NCBI GenBank assembly: GCA_045110285.1 | Contig: JBGCGA010000003.1 | Coordinates: forward strand, 71,822-135,821 | From: Putridiphycobacter sp045110285 | Lineage (GTDB): Bacteria > Bacteroidota > Bacteroidia > Flavobacteriales_D > Crocinitomicaceae | DNA: 64,000 nucleotides | Reading direction: 5' to 3' | Part shown: one piece after another, positions 45,947-53,651 of the stretch | Position numbering within the stretch: the first letter of the stretch is position 1 | Layout of the letters: every line of letters begins with the position of its first letter | Position numbers and translations under genes: made by a program | Notes under the pieces: generated by a model | Told to the model about the DNA's origin: nothing | The model's input: the letters and a program-made list of their open reading frames with translations, nothing else | Databases searched by the model: none

Positions 45947-46978
45947 TTGGAATCATTTGATTACAGAGACGAAGAAGAAGAAACTAATCCAGATGTTGAA
46001 TTGGATCAGGTTCTCCGTCCTAAAACCTTTAAAGATTTTGCTGGCCAGGCTAAAGTATTGGAAAACTTAGCTGTTTTTGTGGAGGCAGCAAAACAAAGAA
46101 ATGAACCGCTTGACCATGTTTTATTACATGGCCCTCCAGGATTAGGAAAAACAACTTTAGCCAATATTATTTCAAACGAACTAGGAGTCGGTATCAAAAT
46201 TACTTCAGGTCCAGTTCTCGATAAGCCAGGTGATTTAGCAGGGTTACTAACAAACCTAGAAGAAGGTGATGTACTGTTTATTGACGAAATTCATAGACTA
46301 ACACCGGTCATTGAGGAGTATCTATATTCCGCAATGGAAGATTTTATGATTGATATTATGATTGATTCTGGACCAAGTGCTAGAACAGTGCAAATATCAT
46401 TAAATCCATTTACTTTGGTGGGTGCAACAACACGTTCAGGCCTGTTAACAGCTCCTTTAAGGGCTCGTTTTGGCATAAACAGTAGATTGGAGTACTATAA
46501 CACTAAAACGCTTTCTAAAATTGTTTCTCGAGCTTCGGAAATATTAAACATAGGAATTGATGAAGACGCAGCATATGAAATTGCTGGTAGAAGTAGAGGA
46601 ACACCAAGAATTGCCAATGCTTTATTGAGACGTGTACGAGACTTTGCTCAAATTAAAGGTACTGGTGAAATTGACATGCCAATTGTAAAGTTTTCGCTAG
46701 AAGCACTGAATGTTGATGAGAATGGCTTAGACGAAATGGACAATAAAATTCTAACTACCATTATCGATAAGTTTAATGGCGGTCCAGTTGGTTTGACAAC
46801 AATTGCCACAGCAGTGGCAGAAAATGCCGGCACAATTGAAGAAGTTTATGAACCTTTCTTAATTCAGCAAGGTTATATTATGCGAACGCCACGTGGAAGA
46901 AAAGTAACTGAATTAGCTTACCGGCATTTAGGAAAACATTTGGGTAATTTTCAAGCTGGTTTGTTTGGACAGGAGTAA
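45947..46978 (+). CDS. ruvB: Holliday junction branch migration ATPase RuvB (TTG start)
   Basis: AAA+ hexameric motor of the RuvABC complex. Walker A is HGPPGLGKTTLANII and Walker B FIDEIHRL; a sensor region GATTRSGLLTAPLRARFG and the C-terminal winged helix (QQGYIMRTPRGRKVTELAYRH) are intact. The frame is open from a TTG at 45836 that lies inside the terminator stem, but there is no in-frame ATG or GTG before the conserved region. A TTG at 45947 gives a 343-residue protein starting MESFDYRDEEEE, the usual RuvB length and N-terminal type, so I choose it. Confidence 0.9.
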   Translation: MESFDYRDEEEETNPDVELDQVLRPKTFKDFAGQAKVLENLAVFVEAAKQRNEPLDHVLLHGPPGLGKTTLANIISNELGVGIKITSGPVLDKPGDLAGLLTNLEEGDVLFIDEIHRLTPVIEEYLYSAMEDFMIDIMIDSGPSARTVQISLNPFTLVGATTRSGLLTAPLRARFGINSRLEYYNTKTLSKIVSRASEILNIGIDEDAAYEIAGRSRGTPRIANALLRRVRDFAQIKGTGEIDMPIVKFSLEALNVDENGLDEMDNKILTTIIDKFNGGPVGLTTIATAVAENAGTIEEVYEPFLIQQGYIMRTPRGRKVTELAYRHLGKHLGNFQAGLFGQE

Positions 46979-46979
46979 A

Positions 46980-47062
46980 TTCCCATCCGCCCTTTGGGCA
47001 CCTTCCCCACTGCGGCAAGCTCCGTGCAACGCAAAGGAAGGAAATACCTGTGCCTATGGGAA
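46980..47062. repeat. GC-rich folded intergenic repeat
   Basis: About 60 percent G+C across 80 bases in an otherwise AT-rich stretch. Three nested complementary pairs are visible: TTCCCAT/ATGGGAA (46980-46986 and 47056-47062), GGCAC/GTGCC (46997-47001 and 47050-47054) and CCTTCC/GGAAGG (47001-47006 and 47036-47041). It resembles the short folded repeats dispersed in some Bacteroidota genomes, but no second copy occurs in this window. It lies between ruvB and the GldM-C-like gene. Confidence 0.55.
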
Positions 47063-47090
47063 AAATATATGCTGTTATGTGTAACTTAAT

Positions 47091-47714
47091 ATGGTTAATA
47101 TGCTTAAAACAATAATCCTGATTCTTTTTTTTTATTCAATAAATGGTATTTCTCAAACTGAGAAGGCGTTAGTGAGCATGCCAGATATGGGACGACTATA
47201 TGCGGGTTATTCCGTTGTGATTCAAGTTTCATTTTTAAGAAAAAAAGTAAAAGGCTATAGTTTAGAGTGCATTGGATGTGACACAATTCGAAAAATTGAT
47301 TCACATTCAAATAGATGGATGGTAAAGCCTGACTTAGTTTCGGAGGTAAAGGTGCTAATCAAGAATAGAAAAGGAAAGATTATTGGTCAGAGAAAATACA
47401 AAGTGTTCAGTCCGCCATTACCAGTCTTATTTTTAGATAAAATTCCTGGAAATAGCACTGTAAAAGCGCTTCCCGAAAGTCTCTATTTGCGGCATAGGGA
47501 AGATGTCCCTTTACAGGCAGTTTTTTTATCAATAAATTGGGCCATTGAAGTAAACGGCAAGTTGTTTAGAGGAAGTCGAGGGGAAATTTCGCAGGAAGTA
47601 AAAGACTACATTGCTAAAACAAAAAAAGGTATAATGATTGTGACTGTCAAATACTACGGTCCTGAAAAAGGGATAAAGGACTTAAAAGAAATTTTTGAGT
47701 ATCATCTTGATTAA
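47091..47714 (+). CDS. GldM C-terminal-like secreted protein, stand-alone
   Basis: The 207-residue protein has a signal peptide (MVNMLKTIILILFFYSINGISQ; ATG at 47100 is equally likely as start). The rest resembles the last two domains of GldM, the periplasmic spine of the T9SS motor: a first domain with ALVSMPDMGRLYAGYSVVIQV and a KIIGQRKYKVFSPPLPV end, and a second with KLFRGSRGEISQEVKDYIAKTKKGIMIVTVKYYGPEKGIKDL, which matches the pattern of GldM D4. It lacks the membrane helix and domains 1-2. Assignment is by pattern recognition and is moderate. It sits between ruvB and queG. Confidence 0.55.
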   Translation: MVNMLKTIILILFFYSINGISQTEKALVSMPDMGRLYAGYSVVIQVSFLRKKVKGYSLECIGCDTIRKIDSHSNRWMVKPDLVSEVKVLIKNRKGKIIGQRKYKVFSPPLPVLFLDKIPGNSTVKALPESLYLRHREDVPLQAVFLSINWAIEVNGKLFRGSRGEISQEVKDYIAKTKKGIMIVTVKYYGPEKGIKDLKEIFEYHLD

Positions 47715-47720
47715 AGTTCA

Positions 47721-48647
47721 ATGAACAAATTAGAGTTATCACAACAAATTAAATATAAAGCCAAGAATCTCGGTTTTATGTCATGTGGTATTTCCAAGGC
47801 TGAGTTTTTAGAGAAGGAAGCGCCTATTTTGGAGAATTGGTTAAACCAGAACTATAATGGTAAAATGGCCTATATGGCCAATCATTTCGACAAGCGATTA
47901 GATCCCCGTTTATTGGTGGATGGTGCCAATTCTGTTATTTCTGTCATGTTAAATTACTATCCGGAAAAAGATTTATTTGTAGAGGCGCCCTTAAAAATTT
48001 CTAAGTATGCTTACGGGCAAGATTACCATTCGGTGATCAAAGAAAAGCTGAAAGAGTTATTGGTCTTTATTCTGGAAGCAACAGGTGAAAATTTAAACGC
48101 AAGAGTATTTACAGATTCTGCACCAGTGCTTGATAAAGCTTGGGCAGAACGCAGTGGGTTGGGCTGGCAAGGTAAAAACGGCATGCTAATTTCAAAGGAG
48201 AATGGAAGTTTCTTTTTTGTTGGGGAAATTATTTTAGATTACGAATTAGAATATGATCAAGTAGAATCAGTTAATCATTGCGGTACTTGCACTAAATGCA
48301 TTGATGCTTGCCCTACAGATGCCATTAGAAGTTCAAACGTAATTGATGGTTCAAAGTGCATCTCCTACCTCACTATTGAGCTAAAAGATGAAGTGATTCC
48401 AACTGAATTTAAAGATAAAATGGAAGGTTGGTTCTTTGGTTGCGATATTTGTCAAGATGTTTGCCCGTGGAACCGATTTTCAACCCCGACCAAAGAATCT
48501 GCTTTCACACCACATCCCGAATTATCGAATACAGATTGGACCGAGTTAACGGAAGACATTTTCCGAGAAATTTTCCGACATTCCGCCGTAAAACGAACCA
48601 AATTTAATGGGTTGAAGCGGAATATCGATTTTGTTTCGAAAGGATAG
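47721..48647 (+). CDS. queG: Epoxyqueuosine reductase QueG
   Basis: B12- and Fe-S-dependent enzyme of the last step of queuosine tRNA modification. The 308 residues include RVFTDSAPVLDKAWAERSGLGWQGKNGMLIS (about 130-160), and two [4Fe-4S] motifs, CGTCTKCIDACPTDAI (about 191-206) and CDICQDVCPWN (about 247-257). The length is on the short side of the family, so it is the form without the C-terminal HEAT repeats. It follows the GldM-C-like gene by 6 bp and ends 1 bp from the convergent PPK2 gene. Cobalamin is required, as for the MerR-B12 protein nearby. Confidence 0.93.
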   Translation: MNKLELSQQIKYKAKNLGFMSCGISKAEFLEKEAPILENWLNQNYNGKMAYMANHFDKRLDPRLLVDGANSVISVMLNYYPEKDLFVEAPLKISKYAYGQDYHSVIKEKLKELLVFILEATGENLNARVFTDSAPVLDKAWAERSGLGWQGKNGMLISKENGSFFFVGEIILDYELEYDQVESVNHCGTCTKCIDACPTDAIRSSNVIDGSKCISYLTIELKDEVIPTEFKDKMEGWFFGCDICQDVCPWNRFSTPTKESAFTPHPELSNTDWTELTEDIFREIFRHSAVKRTKFNGLKRNIDFVSKG

Positions 48648-48648
48648 A

Positions 48649-49413
48649 TTATTTCTTTCCAAACAATTCAGAATCCAATTCAGCATACCTCAAATCCATC
48701 TTTTTAAAGGCTTCCAAAATTATTTTGCAAATGTGATTCTCTTTTTCCCAGTTTCTGTCTGATGGAATGATATGCCATTCTGGTTGATTGCAACGTTCAA
48801 AAATACGCTCATATACGGTTCGGTACTCATCCCATTTTTTGCGAGTTTCCCAGTCGCCGTCGTTGTGCTTCCAATGCTTTTCAGGATTTTCCACTCTTTC
48901 TGTTAATCTTTCTAATTGCTCGTCTTTTGAGGTATGTAAATAGAATTTTAAAATGGTGGTGTTGTTACCCTCTATCAACAATTGCTCAAAATGGTTAATA
49001 TGATCAAATCGCTTATTAATCAAATCTTCAGTTAAATACCCTAAAACTGATGGAACCAAAATATCCTCGTAATGTGATCGATTAAATACTTGAATCATTC
49101 CCTTTACCGGAACATGATTGTGTACTCGCCATAAAAAATCGTGAGCCATTTCATCCTCTGTCGGCTTTTTGAATGACTTTACTTTTATTCCCGAAGGGCT
49201 AACTCCACTAAGAACTTTACGTGTTGCACTATCTTTTCCTGAAGCATCCATCCCTTGAAAAATAATGAGGAGATTATGGCGCCCATCAGCATACATTTTA
49301 CGCTGATAATTTACAATTTGCTCAACCAAATCCCTGTTCTCATTCTTAAATGCTTTCTTTAAATTTTCATCTAAAGTTTTAGTAGGAATGGTGCTTAACT
49401 GTATTTTGGCCAT
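48649..49413 (-). CDS. Polyphosphate kinase 2 family protein
   Basis: PPK2-type enzyme that phosphorylates nucleotides from polyphosphate, 254 residues. It has the Walker A motif QGMDASGKDSATRKVL (about 49-64), the lid/lysine region HDFLWRVHNHVPVKG (about 90-104) and FNRSHYEDILVPSVLG (about 109-124). The HYED form is found in PPK2 that acts on AMP or ADP, but the class is not decisive from sequence alone. It follows the MerR gene by 45 bp and probably belongs to the same operon. Confidence 0.9.
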   Translation of the reverse strand: MAKIQLSTIPTKTLDENLKKAFKNENRDLVEQIVNYQRKMYADGRHNLLIIFQGMDASGKDSATRKVLSGVSPSGIKVKSFKKPTEDEMAHDFLWRVHNHVPVKGMIQVFNRSHYEDILVPSVLGYLTEDLINKRFDHINHFEQLLIEGNNTTILKFYLHTSKDEQLERLTERVENPEKHWKHNDGDWETRKKWDEYRTVYERIFERCNQPEWHIIPSDRNWEKENHICKIILEAFKKMDLRYAELDSELFGKK

Positions 49414-49458
49414 AGCTTCTGAAATATCGCAACAATTTAAGAATTTTTTTTGAAGTTA

Positions 49459-50361
49459 TTAAAGTACTTTCTTTAAGTCTAGCAAACTTTCTAAAATTGT
49501 AATTCTAGGATCAAGCTTTGAAAGTTCTTTGACTTCAATTGCTTTCCGTCCAGCCATAATTAACCTGTCTTTTTCGTTTAAAATTGCTGTCATATTTTTA
49601 ACAAATTCAGGAATATCACTTGTAATAGGATATATTGTGGCGTACACAAAAAATGATGTTTTGCCGCGTTGCAGGTCTTTTAATGAGGACAATGACTCTT
49701 CGTTGATATTTGGCCCTAAATAAACGACATTTTTGCCCCATGAAGATAATTGATAATGTAAAAATAAAGAACCTAGATCATGTATTTCGTTCAAAGGTAG
49801 AAGGACAACGTGCAAGTGTGCTTCATCATCTGACTTTATAATTTTTACATTTTCAATCTCTACATATATTTTTTGTCGTACTAAATTAGAAATAAAATAC
49901 TCGTGTGCAGGTTTGATTGAATTGGTTTGCCAAAGCATTCCAATTCTTTCGAATAAAGGAATAAATACGTTCAAGAACACCTCTTCAAAACTATACTTAG
50001 TTCTACAATGAGTGAAAATTTCATTAAATTTAATAACGTTGAAGCTTAACATGGTTAGTAGAAGCTCATTGACTTGTTTACTAAAGTAATTATCTTTTAG
50101 CTCTATAAGTTTCATTAATTGCTCATTAACTTCTTCTTCTGTTAATTTGGCAATCTTACTTATTTTCACATTATTGTCTCTCAGAATGCGGACACTTAGA
50201 AGTTTTAGTAACTCCTTTGTAGAATATGTTCTTATATTACTATCCGATCTGTTGGGCGTTAGAATATTATAACGTTGCTCCCATATCCTGATGGTATGTG
50301 CTTTTATTCCCGATAAATTTTCGAGGTCTTTTATTGAAAAATTTTCTTGTATAAAACTCAT
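49459..50361 (-). CDS. MerR-family regulator with B12-binding domain (CarH-like)
   Basis: Transcription factor of 300 residues. The N-terminal MerR helix-turn-helix (FSIKDLENLSGIKAHTIRIWEQRYNIL, about 8-34) precedes a four-helix bundle and a Rossmann-type cobalamin domain. The B12-lower-ligand motif ExHxxG is present as E192-I-H194-D-L-G197, followed by VVYLGPN. The sensor motif W-x9-E-H of CarH reads W144-x9-E154-Y155, so the second residue is Tyr, and the residue after the Trp is Gln rather than His. Those changes could alter light response. Start is 5 bp after the TonB receptor stop, suggesting one operon. Confidence 0.85.
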   Translation of the reverse strand: MSFIQENFSIKDLENLSGIKAHTIRIWEQRYNILTPNRSDSNIRTYSTKELLKLLSVRILRDNNVKISKIAKLTEEEVNEQLMKLIELKDNYFSKQVNELLLTMLSFNVIKFNEIFTHCRTKYSFEEVFLNVFIPLFERIGMLWQTNSIKPAHEYFISNLVRQKIYVEIENVKIIKSDDEAHLHVVLLPLNEIHDLGSLFLHYQLSSWGKNVVYLGPNINEESLSSLKDLQRGKTSFFVYATIYPITSDIPEFVKNMTAILNEKDRLIMAGRKAIEVKELSKLDPRITILESLLDLKKVL

Positions 50362-50366
50362 AATTT

Positions 50367-52775
50367 TTAAAATTCAAAAGTTACACCTACCGAAGGCAAT
50401 ACTGTTCCTGCTGTGTTTGCCACCTGTTTCCATTGGTAGTTAGATGGCATCATTGGATTAATCAAAGGTTGATCGTTTTCGTCTTTAATGACGTTAAAAA
50501 AGGGTGGTTGCTCAGCTTGAAATCCATATAAGTTCTGAATATCTATATAAGCATTTAGTGTTGTTTTTTTAAAGTACCATTTTTTGTCTATTCTAATGTC
50601 TATTCCATGGTTAGGTCCTAGTCTTTGAGAATTGAGTTGAGTAAAGTCAAGTATTCCTTGCTGAGTCACATTCCAAATATCTATTTGCGACGAAAGCTCA
50701 GTATTGACAGGAGTAAAAGGTGTTCCACCTGAGTAACGAAACTTCACACCAATTTGCCAATCTTTTTTAAACTTTCTTCCGGCAGATACTGAAGCGATAT
50801 TGCGGACGTCCCAAGCAGAGGAAACAAATTCGCCAGTGGCATCTGTGAATTCCGACACAACAAATGTGTATGATATTAAACCAAAAAAGTTCTTTCTAAG
50901 TTTTTGTTGTGCAAAGAATTCAACGCCGTAAGTTCTTCCTTCCGATTGAGAGTTGGTTGGTTCATTCCCAACGATTCCGAAATCTGCTCCTAAATTAGCT
51001 AGCGAAATACCTTTGTTTATAAGAAATGGATAATTGCTGTATTTTTTATAAAACCCTTCAAGAGTAATTTTAGAAAAAGTAGAGGGTCTATATTCAAGTC
51101 CAGCCACAATATGATCGGCTTGAATGTAGGTAATGTTATTGTTTTTATTGACAAGATTCCCTTCAGAATCTCTATATCCCATGACGGTATATGCTGGTAA
51201 TTGATAGTATCTGCCTATGTTTGCATTTATTTTCCATTGCTCTGTCAGTGCATATGAAGCAGACAAGCGAGGAGAAAACTGCTCTAAAAAGTTGTTCATG
51301 TCATCAGAATAATTGTTAGCATCAGTTCTTAAACCTAACGACATAGTTAATCTATTTTTAAGAAAAGATTTACTGGTTTGAAAAAAAGCAGCATATTTTA
51401 AGATATCAATATCAGAATTAAACGCTATGGTTTGAACGGTTCCGTTTACGGCTACTTTGTTAAATGTGTTGATTGTATATCTTCCAGTTTCAAATCCTGC
51501 ACCATACTTAAATGCAAATCCAAACTTTTTAAGCGAATGTTCGTAACGGAATTTATTTTCCATTTCTCGACTGACGAAATCAAGCAATTTATTGGCTTCT
51601 GTTTCAATGTTGTCTTGGTATTTAAAAGATCTGTTGTTAAGCATATTTCTACTAACCACGAAATTTTGAAAGCCGTTTTTAGCATATCGAGTCCATTTTG
51701 CACCAATGGTATAATTCCACTGAGTACTTACTGGTAAGTTTCCTAAAATAAACTTATTACGCTCTATTTGTAAAGGATCTTCTAGGCCATCATTAACAGA
51801 CTCGTTTAAGCTAAAGTCATCTATAGCACCTAGCCCAATGATTAGAATTTTGTTCTTATCGTTGACCTTGTAGGTATGCTTATATTGAAAGTCGTTATAA
51901 GCTGGTAAAAATGGCAGAGCTAGTGCTTTGAATAAAAATTGAAGGTATGACCGTCGAGCTGAAAATAAATATGAAGACTTCTTATTTTTGCCAAACGGGC
52001 CTTCTAATGTCACTCCCAAATCACTAAAACCAAGAGTTAAAGTACCACTAAACTGATCAAAACTTCCTTCTTTTTGGTTAAATCGAATAACTGAGCTTAA
52101 AGAATTTCCGTTGTCAGACGGGAAGGCACTTGAATAGAACTCAACTTCGCGAATAAAATTGACGTTTATTAGGCCTACAGGACCCCCAGATGCTCCTTGT
52201 GTGGCAAAGTGATTGATATTAGGGACTTCAATACCATCTAAAAAAAATCGATTTTCGCTAGGAGATCCACCCCGTACTAAAATATCGTTTCGAAAAGCAA
52301 CGGTAGCACCAACTCCAGGAAAAGATTGCAATACACGCGATATATCTCGGTTTCCTCCGGGATTCCTGAGCACTTCTTCAGCACTAATATTTATTAAACT
52401 AATTGGACTTTCACTGTTTTCCCTGTATGGATTCGCACGTACTTCAATCACATCTAAACTATCCGAAAATTCTTGCAAACTGACTTCTAGTACTATTGGT
52501 TTTACATTACCTATATTTAATTCTTGAATGAGTCTTTTATTAAAACCGATATACGACACCTCTAAATTGTAAAAACCAGGTGCAATTCCAGAAATAGTGA
52601 ACTCGCCATCTATATTCGTAATCGCTCCCTTATCGGTATCAAGCAGTATACATTTAGCAAAGGGAATTGCCTCATTTGTCAGTTCGTTATACACACGTCC
52701 CTTTATGGTACCATTATTTTGCCCAAAAGCAATAGCGGCTGCGGATAAGAAAAAGCATAAAAATAACCCCTTCAT
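50367..52775 (-). CDS. TonB-dependent outer-membrane receptor
   Basis: Outer-membrane active transporter of 802 residues. Signal peptide (MKGLFLCFFLSAAAIAFGQ), a CarboxypepD_reg-like domain with GRVYNELTNEAIPFAKCILLDTDKGAITNIDGEFTI (about 25-60), a plug domain (ISAEEVLRNPGGNRDISRVLQSFPGVG and ILVRGGSPSENRFFLDGIEVPN, about 128-187), then the 22-strand barrel ending in the strand LPSVGVTFEF. The substrate is unknown. Its promoter is well formed. It is followed directly by the B12-binding MerR gene and PPK2, which makes the group worth testing as a cobalamin-responsive unit. Confidence 0.93.
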   Translation of the reverse strand: MKGLFLCFFLSAAAIAFGQNNGTIKGRVYNELTNEAIPFAKCILLDTDKGAITNIDGEFTISGIAPGFYNLEVSYIGFNKRLIQELNIGNVKPIVLEVSLQEFSDSLDVIEVRANPYRENSESPISLINISAEEVLRNPGGNRDISRVLQSFPGVGATVAFRNDILVRGGSPSENRFFLDGIEVPNINHFATQGASGGPVGLINVNFIREVEFYSSAFPSDNGNSLSSVIRFNQKEGSFDQFSGTLTLGFSDLGVTLEGPFGKNKKSSYLFSARRSYLQFLFKALALPFLPAYNDFQYKHTYKVNDKNKILIIGLGAIDDFSLNESVNDGLEDPLQIERNKFILGNLPVSTQWNYTIGAKWTRYAKNGFQNFVVSRNMLNNRSFKYQDNIETEANKLLDFVSREMENKFRYEHSLKKFGFAFKYGAGFETGRYTINTFNKVAVNGTVQTIAFNSDIDILKYAAFFQTSKSFLKNRLTMSLGLRTDANNYSDDMNNFLEQFSPRLSASYALTEQWKINANIGRYYQLPAYTVMGYRDSEGNLVNKNNNITYIQADHIVAGLEYRPSTFSKITLEGFYKKYSNYPFLINKGISLANLGADFGIVGNEPTNSQSEGRTYGVEFFAQQKLRKNFFGLISYTFVVSEFTDATGEFVSSAWDVRNIASVSAGRKFKKDWQIGVKFRYSGGTPFTPVNTELSSQIDIWNVTQQGILDFTQLNSQRLGPNHGIDIRIDKKWYFKKTTLNAYIDIQNLYGFQAEQPPFFNVIKDENDQPLINPMMPSNYQWKQVANTAGTVLPSVGVTFEF

Positions 52776-52792
52776 TTTGTTTAAGTTTTACG

Positions 52793-52822
52793 CAAAGGTA
52801 TTAAACAAAACTTTAATAACAA
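52793..52822 (-). promoter_or_regulatory. Promoter of the TonB receptor-MerR-PPK2 operon
   Basis: On the minus strand TTG (52822-52820) is followed after 19 bp by TACCTTTG (52800-52793) and then CG, matching the Bacteroidota TTG-N19-TAnnTTTG consensus exactly. The ATG of the receptor gene is about 17 bp further downstream. This is the best-formed promoter I found in the window. Confidence 0.7.
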
Positions 52823-52827
52823 TTTTT

Positions 52828-53568
52828 TTATCTACTTAATGCATCAATAACTTTTTGCAGGTCTTCGGGTGTATCTACATTTGGCGTTTCAATATCTGTT
52901 TGAACTGTTTGTATGGTGTATCCATGGTATAGCCAACGGAGCTGTTCTAATGATTCTTGTTTTTCTATATCAGTAGGAGCCAAAGAATGTAGTTCAGTCA
53001 ATATTTCACTAGTCCACGCATAAATTCCAATATGCTTCCAAAATTTTGCCGTATTGAGCCAATTTTCCTCTTCTTGGTTAGCCTGATGCGGAATGGGTTG
53101 CCGACTAAAATACAATGCTTCGTTGCTATGATTCAATACAACTTTGATGCGATTAGGATTAAATAATTCATTGGTAGATTGTATAGATTTAACCAAAGTA
53201 CCAATTTTCACATTACTTTTTGAAAACAATCTGAGTACAGCATCTATTTGACTAGGCTGAACCAACGGTTCGTCGCCTTGAACATTAATAATAACATCAA
53301 AACCTGTATATTCAGCCACTACTTCTCCGCATCTAGATGTGCCAGATTGATGATGCGTTCCAGTCATCATCACTGCGCCACCAAATTCTGTTACTTCATC
53401 AAAAATTCTTTGATCGTCAGTTGCTACGATAGTTTTCGATACCAGCTTGGCCTTTTCAACTTGCTCATATACCCTTTGAATCATAGATTTACCTTGAATA
53501 TCAACAAGAGGTTTTCCTGGAAAACGACTTGAAGCATAACGGGCAGGAATAATTGCAAGTACTTTCAT
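52828..53568 (-). CDS. kdsB: 3-deoxy-manno-octulosonate cytidylyltransferase KdsB
   Basis: Activates Kdo with CTP to CMP-Kdo for lipopolysaccharide inner core, in the cytoplasm. The 246 residues carry IIPARYASSRFPGKPLVDI (about 5-23), the nucleotide-binding N-terminus, VVAEYTGFDVIINVQGDEPLVQPSQID (about 81-107), and later NVDTPEDLQKV. The frame is open 27 bp further upstream, but ATG at 53568 (MKVLAIIPARY) is the typical start. It may be transcribed alone, since the ALDH terminator precedes it and the TonB promoter follows. Confidence 0.95.
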   Translation of the reverse strand: MKVLAIIPARYASSRFPGKPLVDIQGKSMIQRVYEQVEKAKLVSKTIVATDDQRIFDEVTEFGGAVMMTGTHHQSGTSRCGEVVAEYTGFDVIINVQGDEPLVQPSQIDAVLRLFSKSNVKIGTLVKSIQSTNELFNPNRIKVVLNHSNEALYFSRQPIPHQANQEEENWLNTAKFWKHIGIYAWTSEILTELHSLAPTDIEKQESLEQLRWLYHGYTIQTVQTDIETPNVDTPEDLQKVIDALSR

Positions 53569-53602
53569 AAGAGTGATTATAGCCAAAGTTAACATAAAAA
53601 AA

Positions 53603-53630
53603 TAAGGCTATTGCAAACGCAATAGCCTTA
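53603..53630 (-). terminator. Terminator of the aldehyde dehydrogenase gene
   Basis: TAAGGCTATTGC (53603-53614) and GCAATAGCCTTA (53619-53630) form a perfect 12-bp stem with a 4-base loop. On the minus strand the stem is followed by TTTTTTTATG, so it terminates the ALDH transcript before kdsB. Confidence 0.88.
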
Positions 53631-53651
53631 AATAATTGAAATTACACTGCC

